Part shown: positions 1-8,348 of the stretch, one piece after another
Layout: each line of letters opens with the position of its first letter
Position numbering within the stretch: the first letter of the stretch is position 1
NCBI GenBank assembly: GCA_023457895.1
Contig: JAEXAY010000004.1
Location: 73,574-137,573 of the forward strand
Origin: Pseudomonadota bacterium
GTDB taxonomy: Bacteria; Pseudomonadota; Alphaproteobacteria; Sphingomonadales; Sphingomonadaceae
DNA: 64,000 bases
Direction: 5' to 3'
Notes under the pieces: model-generated
What the model was told of the DNA's origin: nothing
Seen by the model: only the letters and a program-made list of their open reading frames with translations
Database searches by the model: none
Program-made: the position numbers and the translations under genes

Positions 1-6
1 GCCAAG

Positions 7-1221
7 ATGCTTTCCTCCCGGCGCCTGGTCGCGGCGGCTATCGCCTTTTTGCTGGTCGACCTCATCGTCACGACCTTCTGGACCGGGTGGCCGGTCGACA
101 AGCGGCTTGACCCGCTGCTCGCGATCCCGCCGCGGATCGTCACGCTGACTTTGCCGGTGCTGCTGCTCGCGGGGCAGGGGCAGCGCGCCCGGCTGGGTTT
201 TTATGCCGGGCTGGTCGCCGTGCTCGGCTTTCTCGGCATGCTCGTCACCGCGATGTTCGGCGAGCGCATGGGCTGGATGCAGCATCTCGTGCTCGCCGCG
301 GTCAGCCTTCTATGGATGATCCTCGCCGGCGCGCTGCTCGCCCGGGCGCGCCAGCGCTGGCCGCGGGCAGGGGCGTTTGCTGCCGCCGCGCTGCTCGCCG
401 GTGCGCTGGCGGTCGCGCTCTGTGCCGGGTTCGCGGTGCGCAAGGCCTATATGCCTGCCGCCCGCGCCGCGCCGCTCACGCTGATGACCGGGCTGCCGCT
501 GATCTGGAGCGGTGACGGCGCGGCTGCGGGCAGCAAGCTGAGCCTTGATGTGGACGCGTCCCCGGCGTTGCGCGCGCTCGGCCAGCGCTACGATGTGAGG
601 CTGGTCGATGCGCTCACCGGGGACAGCCTGCCCCGCTCCGGGCCGCTGCTGCTTGCCCATCCGCGCGCCATGGCTCCGGCGGAGCTGGTCGATCTCGATG
701 CCTGGGTGCGGCGCGGCGGCAAGGTGCTGATCCTCGCCGACGCCTTCCTCGCCTGGGAGCCGCCGCACCCGATCGGCGATCCGCGCAACCCGCCGATCAC
801 CAGCCTGCTGACGCCGCTGCTCGACCATTGGGGGCTCGATCTCGTCCTTCCCGCGAACGGCCCCGAAAGCCCTGCGCGGACGATCAAAGACGACGGGCGC
901 CGGCTGCGTCTTGCCGCGGCCGGTCTGTTCGCGACCAAGAAGCATGACGAGGCGGTCCATTGCCAGATCAGCCTTGGCGGGGTCCGCGCCGATTGCGCCA
1001 TCGGCAAGGGGCGGGCGGTGCTGCTGTCCGACGCCGACATGCTCCATCCTGCGTTGTGGCTGTCGCCCGCGCTCGTCGGGAGCGGCGATCTCGACCTGTC
1101 GCCCGGCCTGTGGCGCGCCGACAATATCGGCTGGATCGAAACCCAGCTCGACGATCTGTCGGGCACCGCCGCCACCGCGCCACCGCTCGCGCGCCCGCTG
1201 TGGATGGAAACCCGCCGCTGA
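7..1221 (+). CDS. Membrane protein with GldG-like (ABC auxiliary) C-terminal domain
   Basis: The 404-aa product has about five hydrophobic helices in its first 145 residues (roughly 7-24, 44-56, 64-83, 92-112 and 120-143). A soluble part follows, with an alternating strand/helix pattern including LLLAHP and GGKVLILAD. That resembles the Rossmann-like domain of GldG/ABC-auxiliary proteins, which partner ABC-2 type exporters; the assignment is by pattern only. ATG at 7 is the first start in the window, and any partner ATPase or permease would lie to the left, out of view. It is separated from mraZ by about 340 nt and is probably not part of the dcw cluster. The name is tentative; the reading frame is convincing. 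Confidence 0.6.
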   Translation: MLSSRRLVAAAIAFLLVDLIVTTFWTGWPVDKRLDPLLAIPPRIVTLTLPVLLLAGQGQRARLGFYAGLVAVLGFLGMLVTAMFGERMGWMQHLVLAAVSLLWMILAGALLARARQRWPRAGAFAAAALLAGALAVALCAGFAVRKAYMPAARAAPLTLMTGLPLIWSGDGAAAGSKLSLDVDASPALRALGQRYDVRLVDALTGDSLPRSGPLLLAHPRAMAPAELVDLDAWVRRGGKVLILADAFLAWEPPHPIGDPRNPPITSLLTPLLDHWGLDLVLPANGPESPARTIKDDGRRLRLAAAGLFATKKHDEAVHCQISLGGVRADCAIGKGRAVLLSDADMLHPALWLSPALVGSGDLDLSPGLWRADNIGWIETQLDDLSGTAATAPPLARPLWMETRR

Positions 1222-1365
1222 GTCTGTGGCAGGCTCCTTGAGTCTGTTTCACGGCTCAAAACCGAACATATTGAGAACATTAATCTTCCCGCCGTCAGCT
1301 GTGGAGGCATGGCATGGACAAATTCCTCTGTTTGCCCCGGATTTTGCATCATTTTAACGCTATTT

Positions 1366-1399
1366 CCCCTATTTTCCCCAAGTTTCCCCTTTCCACCCC
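1366..1399. promoter_or_regulatory. Candidate MraZ-binding repeats upstream of mraZ
   Basis: Four CCCC blocks sit at 1366, 1376, 1386 and 1396, with an exact 10-bp period. Read on the minus strand they are GGGG followed by A/T-rich spacers (three of the four are GGGGAAA or GGGGAAAA). In E. coli, MraZ binds direct TGGGN repeats spaced by 5 nt, giving the same 10-bp period, just upstream of mraZ. Here the array lies about 160 nt before the mraZ start and in the opposite orientation to the E. coli one. The function is inferred from spacing and position. Confidence 0.6.
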
Positions 1400-1468
1400 G
1401 ATTAACCCTTGATATGCATGCGGGATGAGAGGGGCTCTCTCTTTACCCAACGACCAGCGAGTCGAGCG

Positions 1469-1499
1469 GCAGCCGGACCGTTAACGCCGGCCTGCTTTT
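1469..1499 (+). promoter_or_regulatory. Leader hairpin with T-run before mraZ
   Basis: A stem of about 8 bp with one bulge pairs GCAGCCGG (1469-1476) with CCGGCCTGC (1487-1495), around a loop containing CGTTAACG, and is followed by TTTT. It lies between the candidate MraZ box and the mraZ start. It could be an attenuator or simply a leader structure; nothing shows which. Confidence 0.25.
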
Positions 1500-1558
1500 C
1501 GCTGAGGGGAGGTTGTGCCCCGCTCCCGGATCGATCGGTTGAGGGGTTAGGGGTTTCA

Positions 1559-2044
1559 GTGGCGCTTTCGGGTATCTATTCCGGGCCTGCATTATCGGCG
1601 ATCGACGACAAGGGTCGTCTCGCCATCCCTGCCACCCTGCGCAACTCCATCCCCAAGTCCGATGGCAACATCCTCTGTGTCACCAAGCATGAGAAATCCG
1701 ACTGCCTGATCGCGTTTGGCCCCGAACGCCTGCAGCGCATGCTTGCCGACATCGAGCGCGAGGAACAGAACGCCATCGCCCGCGGCCTCGATTATGACCG
1801 TGACGCCGCCAACCGCCGCAAGTTCGGCCTGACCGAACAGGTTTCGCTCGACGGGTCGGGCCGCTTCATCCTGCCGCCGGTGCTGAAGATGCTCGGCAAG
1901 CTCGACAAGGCCGTGTTCCTCCACGGTGCAGGCGAATATTTCGAAATCTGGAACCCGGAAACGCTGATGGCTGCCGATGACAGTTATGCCCCTCTGAAGG
2001 CGGCAGCCCAGTATCTCCTCGAACATGGAGGCAAGCGCAAATGA
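1559..2044 (+). CDS. mraZ: Transcriptional regulator MraZ
   Basis: This 161-aa protein opens the dcw cluster. It has the two AbrB-like halves of MraZ, each marked by a DxxGR motif (DDKGRLAIP and DGSGRFILP). MraZ is a ring-forming DNA-binding protein that autoregulates the mra/dcw promoter. I chose the GTG at 1559, which follows a GAGGGG ribosome site at 1541-1546 and gives the family start ALSGIYSGPAL. An ATG-type start about 150 nt upstream would add a non-conserved leader. The stop overlaps the rsmH start by 4 nt. The GGGG repeats upstream fit autoregulation. Confidence 0.9.
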   Translation: MALSGIYSGPALSAIDDKGRLAIPATLRNSIPKSDGNILCVTKHEKSDCLIAFGPERLQRMLADIEREEQNAIARGLDYDRDAANRRKFGLTEQVSLDGSGRFILPPVLKMLGKLDKAVFLHGAGEYFEIWNPETLMAADDSYAPLKAAAQYLLEHGGKRK

Positions 2045-3009
2045 GTGCCGCCGCCCTCCATGCTGATGATCCGCGCCACGCGCCGGTGATGCGTGACGAG
2101 GTTGTGGCCGCGCTCGCGGTCGAGCCGGGCGACGTGGTGGTCGACGGCACCTTCGGCGCGGGCGGCTATAGCCGTGCGATCATGGCGGCGGGCGGCGCGG
2201 TCATTGCGATCGACCGCGATCCGGATGCGATCCGCGCCGGTCAGGCTCTGGCCGAAGCAAGCGATGGCAGGCTCACCCTGCTGTCTGGCCGCTTTTCCGA
2301 CATGGCGGCGCTGGTGCGCGAGGCCGGGCATGAGCAGGTCGATGGGATCACGCTCGACATTGGCGTGTCCTCGATGCAGCTCGACGAAGCGGAGCGCGGC
2401 TTTTCCTTTCAGGGCGACGGGCCGCTCGACATGCGGATGGAGCAGGCGGGCATGAGCGCAGCCGAATGGCTCAACAGCGCGCCCGAGGCCGAGATCGCCG
2501 ACGTCATCTACCAATATGGCGAAGAGCATCGCTCGCGCCGCATCGCCACGGCGATCGTTGCCGCGCGGCCGCTGTCGCGCACCGGCGAACTCGCTGCCAT
2601 CGTGCGCAAGGCGGTGGGCCACAAACCCCACGACAAGAAGGACCCGGCGACGCGCACCTTTCAGGCGATCCGGATCCACTTGAACCGCGAGCTTGAAGAG
2701 CTGGACGATGGCCTGCGTGCTGCGGAAGCGGTGCTGAAGCCGGGAGGACGCCTTGCGGTCGTCACGTTCCACAGCCTCGAGGATCGCATCGTCAAACAAT
2801 TTCTGAAACGCCGGAGCGGGGCGCAAGGGGCCGGCTCGCGACATCTGCCGCCGACGGCAGAGCGCGGGCCGGACCCGACTTTCGCATCCGTTTCCAGGGC
2901 CGTGCGCCCGGGCGAAGCCGAACTGGCGCGCAACCCGCGGGCACGCTCGGCAACATTGCGGGCCGCCGTGCGGACGGCGGCTCCGGCATGGGAGGTGGCT
3001 TCATGTTGA
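2041..3009 (+). CDS. rsmH: 16S rRNA (cytosine(1402)-N4)-methyltransferase RsmH
   Basis: The 322-aa product methylates N4 of C1402 in 16S rRNA using SAM. The SAM-binding motif is visible as VDGTFGAGGYS near residue 35. The family segments LDIGVSSMQLDEAERGFSF and VTFHSLEDRIVK are also present. Its start overlaps the mraZ stop (ATGA), so the two are probably translationally coupled, and it shares 7 nt with ftsL. Another C1402 methyltransferase, RsmI, is encoded at 32351-33187; the two act on the base and the ribose of the same nucleotide. Confidence 0.95.
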   Translation: MSAAALHADDPRHAPVMRDEVVAALAVEPGDVVVDGTFGAGGYSRAIMAAGGAVIAIDRDPDAIRAGQALAEASDGRLTLLSGRFSDMAALVREAGHEQVDGITLDIGVSSMQLDEAERGFSFQGDGPLDMRMEQAGMSAAEWLNSAPEAEIADVIYQYGEEHRSRRIATAIVAARPLSRTGELAAIVRKAVGHKPHDKKDPATRTFQAIRIHLNRELEELDDGLRAAEAVLKPGGRLAVVTFHSLEDRIVKQFLKRRSGAQGAGSRHLPPTAERGPDPTFASVSRAVRPGEAELARNPRARSATLRAAVRTAAPAWEVASC

Positions 3010-3854
3010 TGGCAGCACGCAAATTGCAGGGCATCGGCCTGGTTCTGCTCGTTCTCATCCTCGCGATGACGCTCTATCCGGTTTCGCTCCGTGTCGCATC
3101 CAAGCGCAGTGAGCTCGCGCGGGTCGAGCGTGACATCCGCAACACGCGCGACAATATCCGCTACCTTGAAACCGAACTCGGCGCGCGGGCGAGCCTGCGC
3201 CAGCTTGAGCGCTGGAACGCGGAGAATTTCGCTTATTCCGCGCCGACCGCCGAACAATATCTGGATGGCGAACGGCAGCTTGCCAACCTTGGCTCGTTCG
3301 ATGGCGCGCGTGAGCGGCTGGCGGTCGTCGCGCCCGTCCAGGTCGCAAGCGCGATGGTCGTCGAAACCGGTTCCGCCGATGCAACCGCCGTTGCGGCGAG
3401 CGGAGCCGCGCAGATTGCCAGCGACAGCGAAACGGCGAAGGCGGCGGTTCTTGCGACCCAGCTGCGTGCTGCGGCGGCCGCCAACGCGGTCAAATCGGCG
3501 GCCAAGTCTGACATGAAGGTTGCGGTTTCCGCCAAGCCGACAGCGCGTGACCGCTATGCCGAACGGGCGCGGATGATCGACACGCTGCTCGAAAAGGAAT
3601 CGCCCGTCGGCAAGACCGCGGCAGCGGTGAAGGCGCGCTCGGAGGCGGGTGCGAAAAAGACCCCGGTGAAGTCGGCCGCAGCCGACACCAAGACCCCTGC
3701 CAAAAAGGCCACGCCCAAGACGGAAACCCGTGTCGCAGCCAATAGCGCGGAACCGAAAAAGGCCGCCGCCAGGTCTGCTACGCCTGAAAAAGCGAAGACT
3801 GCGCCGAAAAAGATCGCATCTGCTGAACGGCCGAAAGGGACCAAGCAGCAATGA
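3003..3854 (+). CDS. ftsL: Cell division protein FtsL, with long Lys/Ala-rich tail
   Basis: Position between rsmH and ftsI, a single membrane helix (about residues 10-30) and a following coiled coil (about 34-70) identify FtsL, the septal scaffold that works with FtsB and FtsQ. I chose ATG 3003, which follows GGAGGT at 2991-2996. At 283 aa it is more than twice the usual 100-120. The extra part, from about residue 120, is low-complexity and rich in Ala, Lys, Thr and Pro (for example AKKTPVKSAA, TPAKKATPKTE), like a histone H1 tail. With FtsL topology this tail would be periplasmic. The stop overlaps ftsI by 4 nt. Confidence 0.8.
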   Translation: MLMAARKLQGIGLVLLVLILAMTLYPVSLRVASKRSELARVERDIRNTRDNIRYLETELGARASLRQLERWNAENFAYSAPTAEQYLDGERQLANLGSFDGARERLAVVAPVQVASAMVVETGSADATAVAASGAAQIASDSETAKAAVLATQLRAAAAANAVKSAAKSDMKVAVSAKPTARDRYAERARMIDTLLEKESPVGKTAAAVKARSEAGAKKTPVKSAAADTKTPAKKATPKTETRVAANSAEPKKAAARSATPEKAKTAPKKIASAERPKGTKQQ

Positions 3855-5545
3855 CGACACTGGTTGCACGGCCAGACCGGATTCGTCTTGCAGGACAGAA
3901 ACAGGCCGCGATGGCATTGGCGCAGCAGCGCCTGATGATCCTGATGCTGCTGTTTATGGCGGTCATTTCGCTGATCATCAGCCGCATCCTGTTCTTCGCG
4001 CTGTTTGAATCGGCGGATGATCGTAATGCCAATGCGGCGCTCTACGTGCCTGCCCGTGCTGATATCGTCGACCGCAACGGCGTGCCGCTGGCGCGCACCA
4101 TCGATGCCTGGTCGGTGCGGGTGACGCCGGAAAAGATCATGGGTGACAAGCGCGTGATCGCGGCCAATCTTGCCGATATCTTCCCCGATGTCAGCGCCGA
4201 TGAATTTTACGCCAAGCTGACCGCCAGCCGCCCCTCCTATATCCGCCGCCGCGCGCTGCCGGAACAGGTCGCCGCGGTTAACGCGCTGGGTGAGATCGCG
4301 TTCGACTTCCCGCGTGAAAAGGAAAGGCTCTATCCGCAGCAGACCCTCGCAGCGCATGTCCTCGGCTTCACCAATATGGACGGCCACGGCGTGATCGGGA
4401 TGGAAGGCGCGCTCGACGAGCGGCTGCGCGATCCCAAGCTGCGCGCCAAGCCCGCCATACTCTCGATCGACAGCCGGGTGCAGGCGGCGCTCGAAAGCGA
4501 GCTTTACACTGCGATGACCGGCATGGAAGCGCAGGGCGCGGCTGGGATCATCCTTGATGCACGCACCTCCGAAGTGCTGGCGATGGCTTCCTTCCCGGTG
4601 TTCAATCCGAACCAGATTTCGTCGGCACCCGAAGAAGCGCGCAAGAATGCGGTGACCTATAATCTGTACGAGCTGGGTTCGACCTTCAAGCCGCTAAGCT
4701 TCGCCAAGGCAATCGATGTCGGTACGGTGACCAGCATGTCGCGCCGTTATGACGCGACCGCGCCCTTGCCGGTCGGCGGCTTCCGCATTCGCGACAGCCA
4801 CTCGTCGGGCCGCTGGCTCAATGTACCCGAAGCGCTGGTCCACAGCTCCAACATCGTGACGGCGCGGATCGCGGACGAGATGGGTCGCGAACCGCTCGAA
4901 AAGCTGTTCCGCGATCTCGATTTCGACAAGCGTCCGGCGATCGAACTGCGCGAAGCCAGCCGCCCGCTCTGGCCGAGAGATTGGGGACGCGCGACCACGA
5001 TGACAGTCGCCTATGGCCATGGTATCGCCGTCACGCCGCTGCACCTGGCCAGTGGCTATGCGGCCTTGATGAATGGCGGCATCTATCGTCCGGCCACGTT
5101 GCTCAAGATTGAGGACGGGAAGATCCCGCAGGGGCGCCGCGTCTACAAGGAGGCAACGAGCGCGCGCATGCGGCAATTGCTGCGCATGATTGTGTCCGAA
5201 GGCACCGGCCGGTCGGCGAATGCCGAAGGCTACCGTGTCGGCGGCAAGACCGGATCCGCCGAGAAGCCGAGCGCCGGGGGTTATGCTCGCCATTCGGTTG
5301 TGGCGACATTCGCTTCGGGCTTTCCGATGGACAACCCGCGCTATGTCGTCCTCGTGATGATCGATGAGCCCAAGGGTAACGCCTATAGCCGGGGCCAGCG
5401 CACAGCAGCCTATACGGCGGCGCCGGTCGTCAAGAATGTGGTGTCTCGGATCGGCCCGATGCTCGATGTGGTCCCTGACGACAGCCGCGATGTCGATCTC
5501 AGTGAACTGAAGCCACTCCTCTGGAAAGCCAAGGGGGGGGATTGA
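3851..5545 (+). CDS. ftsI: Peptidoglycan D,D-transpeptidase FtsI (PBP3)
   Basis: This 564-aa class B penicillin-binding protein cross-links septal peptidoglycan. One membrane helix lies at about residues 33-55, followed by the pedestal and transpeptidase domains. The three active-site motifs are present: STFK with the acylated serine at 277, SSN at 332-334, and KTG at 466-468. Length is normal for alphaproteobacterial FtsI. It overlaps ftsL by 4 nt and its TGA overlaps the murE ATG by 1 nt. Confidence 0.95.
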   Translation: MTTLVARPDRIRLAGQKQAAMALAQQRLMILMLLFMAVISLIISRILFFALFESADDRNANAALYVPARADIVDRNGVPLARTIDAWSVRVTPEKIMGDKRVIAANLADIFPDVSADEFYAKLTASRPSYIRRRALPEQVAAVNALGEIAFDFPREKERLYPQQTLAAHVLGFTNMDGHGVIGMEGALDERLRDPKLRAKPAILSIDSRVQAALESELYTAMTGMEAQGAAGIILDARTSEVLAMASFPVFNPNQISSAPEEARKNAVTYNLYELGSTFKPLSFAKAIDVGTVTSMSRRYDATAPLPVGGFRIRDSHSSGRWLNVPEALVHSSNIVTARIADEMGREPLEKLFRDLDFDKRPAIELREASRPLWPRDWGRATTMTVAYGHGIAVTPLHLASGYAALMNGGIYRPATLLKIEDGKIPQGRRVYKEATSARMRQLLRMIVSEGTGRSANAEGYRVGGKTGSAEKPSAGGYARHSVVATFASGFPMDNPRYVVLVMIDEPKGNAYSRGQRTAAYTAAPVVKNVVSRIGPMLDVVPDDSRDVDLSELKPLLWKAKGGD

Positions 5546-6972
5546 TGCGACTGGCGCAACTGGCGGATGATATTGCCGAACCCTATGCCTCGCAGACCGT
5601 CACCGGCTTTGCCATCGACCATCGCAAGGTCGCGCCCGGCACGGTGTTCGGCGCGTTTGCCGGGGCCCGCGTCAATGGCGAAACCTTCATTCCCGAAGCA
5701 GTCCGTTCCGGTGCGATCGCCGTGGTCGCCCGCCGGGAGGTGGTTGTAGATGGCGCAGCCCATCTCGTCGCCTCCGAGCCCCGCCAGCGTTTCGCCCGGC
5801 TTGCCGCCCGCTTTTTCGCGCCCTTTCCCGAAACGGTGGTCGCGGTCACCGGGACGAACGGCAAGACCTCCAACGTCGAACTGATCCGGCAATTATGGAA
5901 TCTCGCGGGTCATCACGCGGCCTCGATCGGCACGCTCGGCGTCACCACCAGCCGCGAACAGGTGACGACCGGCCTCACCACGCCGGACATCGTGACATTT
6001 CTGGCCAATGTGTCGGGGCTTGCGGCGGAGGGTGTAACGCATCTCGCGTTTGAAGCATCAAGCCATGGCCTGGAACAATATCGCACCGAGGGACTGCCGG
6101 TCGTCTGCGGTATCTTCACCAATCTCAGCCGCGATCATCTTGATTATCATGGCGACATGGACGCCTATTTTGCCGCAAAGATGCGGCTGTTCGACGAAGT
6201 AGTCAGCGTCGATGGCACGGCCGTGGTCTGGACCGATGATGAATGGTCGTCCAAAGTCATCGAGCGGGTCCGGCGGCGGGGCTTGAAACTGCTGGGCGTC
6301 GGCGAAAAGGGCGATTTTCTTCAGCTGGTGGAGCGAGTGCCGACGCCGCTCGGGCAGTCGCTCAGGGTCAAGGTTGAAGGTACCGAATATCGCATCAATC
6401 TTCCGCTGATCGGTGCCTATCAGGCTGCCAACGCGCTGACCGCCGCCGCCGCCGTCATCGCGACCGGCGGCGCCATCAGGCAGACGCTCGATAATCTGGT
6501 TCGGGTGCAGACCGTGCGCGGGAGACTGGAACGGGCAGCGATTACGCGGGCGGGGGCGCCCATCTATGTCGATTATGCGCATACCCCGGATGGGCTTGAA
6601 GCAGCCATTGCAGCACTTAAGCCGCACACGAAGGGACGGTTGATCGTCGTCTTCGGTGCGGGCGGCGACCGCGACGCCGGAAAGCGGCCAGAAATGGGCG
6701 CAATCGCGACCAATCATGCGGATATGGTGATCGTTACCGACGATAATCCGCGTTCGGAGGACCCGGCAGCAATCCGCGCGGCGATCCTCGCGGCGGCACC
6801 CGGCGCGCGTGAAATCGGCGACCGGCGGGAGGCGATTGCCGCCGCCATTGCCGAAGCGCGCGAGGGCGACATCATCTGCATCGCGGGGAAGGGTCATGAG
6901 CAGGGCCAGATCGTCGGCGATCTCGTGCTGCCGTTCGATGATGTGACGGTCGCACGGGAGTGCGCGGCATGA
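5545..6972 (+). CDS. murE: UDP-MurNAc-L-Ala-D-Glu:meso-DAP ligase MurE
   Basis: The 475-aa cytoplasmic ligase adds the third residue of the stem peptide. The ATP loop is visible as GTNGKTS. The motif DNPRSEDP marks enzymes that use meso-diaminopimelate, as expected for a Gram-negative. I prefer ATG 5545 over the in-frame TTG 5542, because the ATG sits just behind a G-rich ribosome site (5533-5540). The start overlaps the ftsI stop by 1 nt and the end overlaps murF by 4 nt. Confidence 0.95.
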   Translation: MRLAQLADDIAEPYASQTVTGFAIDHRKVAPGTVFGAFAGARVNGETFIPEAVRSGAIAVVARREVVVDGAAHLVASEPRQRFARLAARFFAPFPETVVAVTGTNGKTSNVELIRQLWNLAGHHAASIGTLGVTTSREQVTTGLTTPDIVTFLANVSGLAAEGVTHLAFEASSHGLEQYRTEGLPVVCGIFTNLSRDHLDYHGDMDAYFAAKMRLFDEVVSVDGTAVVWTDDEWSSKVIERVRRRGLKLLGVGEKGDFLQLVERVPTPLGQSLRVKVEGTEYRINLPLIGAYQAANALTAAAAVIATGGAIRQTLDNLVRVQTVRGRLERAAITRAGAPIYVDYAHTPDGLEAAIAALKPHTKGRLIVVFGAGGDRDAGKRPEMGAIATNHADMVIVTDDNPRSEDPAAIRAAILAAAPGAREIGDRREAIAAAIAEAREGDIICIAGKGHEQGQIVGDLVLPFDDVTVARECAA

Positions 6973-8348
6973 AGCCGCTATGGACCTCATCGGCGATCGC
7001 GGCGGCGGTCGGCGGGACGGCGAGCGCTTCGTTCGACGCCGATGGTGTCGCGTTCGATTCACGTGAAGTCGGTCCCGGCGACCTGTTCATCGCGATGAAG
7101 GGGGAAACCAGCGACGGGCATCTCTATCTGGACAAGGCTTTCGCGAATGGCGCGGCGGGCGCGATTTGCGAGCAGGACATTGCCCAGCCGCATGTGCGAG
7201 TGAAGGACAGCGCCGCAGCGCTTAACGCGCTGGGCGCGGCCGCGCGGGCGCGCACGGACGCGAAGATCATCGGCGTCACCGGCTCGGCAGGCAAGACCGG
7301 GACCAAGGAAGCGCTGTTCCAATGCCTTGACCGGATCGAACCGGGCTCGGCGCACCGCTCCGTCAAGAGCTATAACAACCATGTGGGTGTGCCGCTGAGC
7401 CTCGCGCGCATGCCTGAAGAAAGCCGCTTCGGCATTTTCGAAATGGGCATGAACCATGCGGGCGAACTGGCCGGTCTCACGCAGCTGGTGCGGCCTCATG
7501 CGGCAATCGTTACGACAGTCGCGCCGGCACATCTCGGCTATTTCCCATCAATCGAAGCGATTGCCGACGCCAAGGGGGAAATCTTCGCCGGGCTGGAGCC
7601 GGGCGGCACCGCGATCATTCCGTTCGACAGCCCCTACCGCGACCGGCTGATCGCCGCCGCACGGCCGTATGCGCAAACCGTCATTACCTTTGGCATTGGC
7701 GAAGGCGCGGATGCCCGCGCGCTCGACTGGGTTCCGGGGGGCGATGGCGCCACGCTCATCACCGCAAGCCTGCCGGGGCGAACGAGCCTTTGCTTCACCC
7801 TCGCGGCGCCGGGCGAGCATTGGGTCGCCAATGCGATGGCGGTGCTCGCCGCGGTACAGGCAGTTGGCGGGGATCTTGCGGCGGCGGGCCTTGCACTTGC
7901 CGAACTGCCCGGCCTCGCCGGCCGTGGTGCGCGGCATGTGATCCGGGCAGGCGAGGGTGAAGCGCTGCTGATCGATGAAAGCTATAATGCCAATCCTGCC
8001 TCAATGGCTGCGACGCTGGCGCAACTGGGCCGCGAACCGGCGCAGCGGCGCATTGCCGTGCTCGGCGCGATGCGTGAGCTTGGCGCGGACGCCGATCATT
8101 ATCACGGCGCGCTGGCCGGTCATCTTGCCGGCGCCAATGTCGATCTCACCATCCTGGTGGGCGATGAGATGAAAATTCTCGCCGAGGCTCTTGAGGGCAA
8201 CCGCGAATTCGCGCATGGGCCGGACGCGGCCTGGGCACTCGCGACATTGCAGAGCGGAATGCGCGCCGGGGACGCCATCCTCATCAAGGGATCGAATGCG
8301 GTGGGGCTCGGAAAGATTGTCTCCGCGCTGACGGGTGGAGAAAAATAA
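6969..8348 (+). CDS. murF: UDP-MurNAc-tripeptide:D-Ala-D-Ala ligase MurF
   Basis: The 459-aa product adds the D-Ala-D-Ala dipeptide to complete the UDP-MurNAc-pentapeptide. Mur ligase landmarks are the ATP loop GSAGKTGTKE, the EMGMNHAGE block and DESYNANP near residue 340. The ATG at 6969 overlaps the murE stop; an in-frame GTG at 6960 would add three residues. It abuts mraY, sharing one base. Confidence 0.94.
   Translation: MKPLWTSSAIAAAVGGTASASFDADGVAFDSREVGPGDLFIAMKGETSDGHLYLDKAFANGAAGAICEQDIAQPHVRVKDSAAALNALGAAARARTDAKIIGVTGSAGKTGTKEALFQCLDRIEPGSAHRSVKSYNNHVGVPLSLARMPEESRFGIFEMGMNHAGELAGLTQLVRPHAAIVTTVAPAHLGYFPSIEAIADAKGEIFAGLEPGGTAIIPFDSPYRDRLIAAARPYAQTVITFGIGEGADARALDWVPGGDGATLITASLPGRTSLCFTLAAPGEHWVANAMAVLAAVQAVGGDLAAAGLALAELPGLAGRGARHVIRAGEGEALLIDESYNANPASMAATLAQLGREPAQRRIAVLGAMRELGADADHYHGALAGHLAGANVDLTILVGDEMKILAEALEGNREFAHGPDAAWALATLQSGMRAGDAILIKGSNAVGLGKIVSALTGGEK

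Noticed and set aside
310..1047. Long minus-strand frames opposite the first gene and throughout the dcw cluster
   Set aside because: High GC leaves antisense frames open. They lack ribosome sites and show the Arg/Ala/Gly-rich composition of shadow frames.
1984..3917. Large minus-strand frames (286 and 418 residues) under rsmH-ftsL
   Set aside because: Both are antisense to well-conserved genes, have Arg/Gly-rich low-complexity products and match no family pattern.
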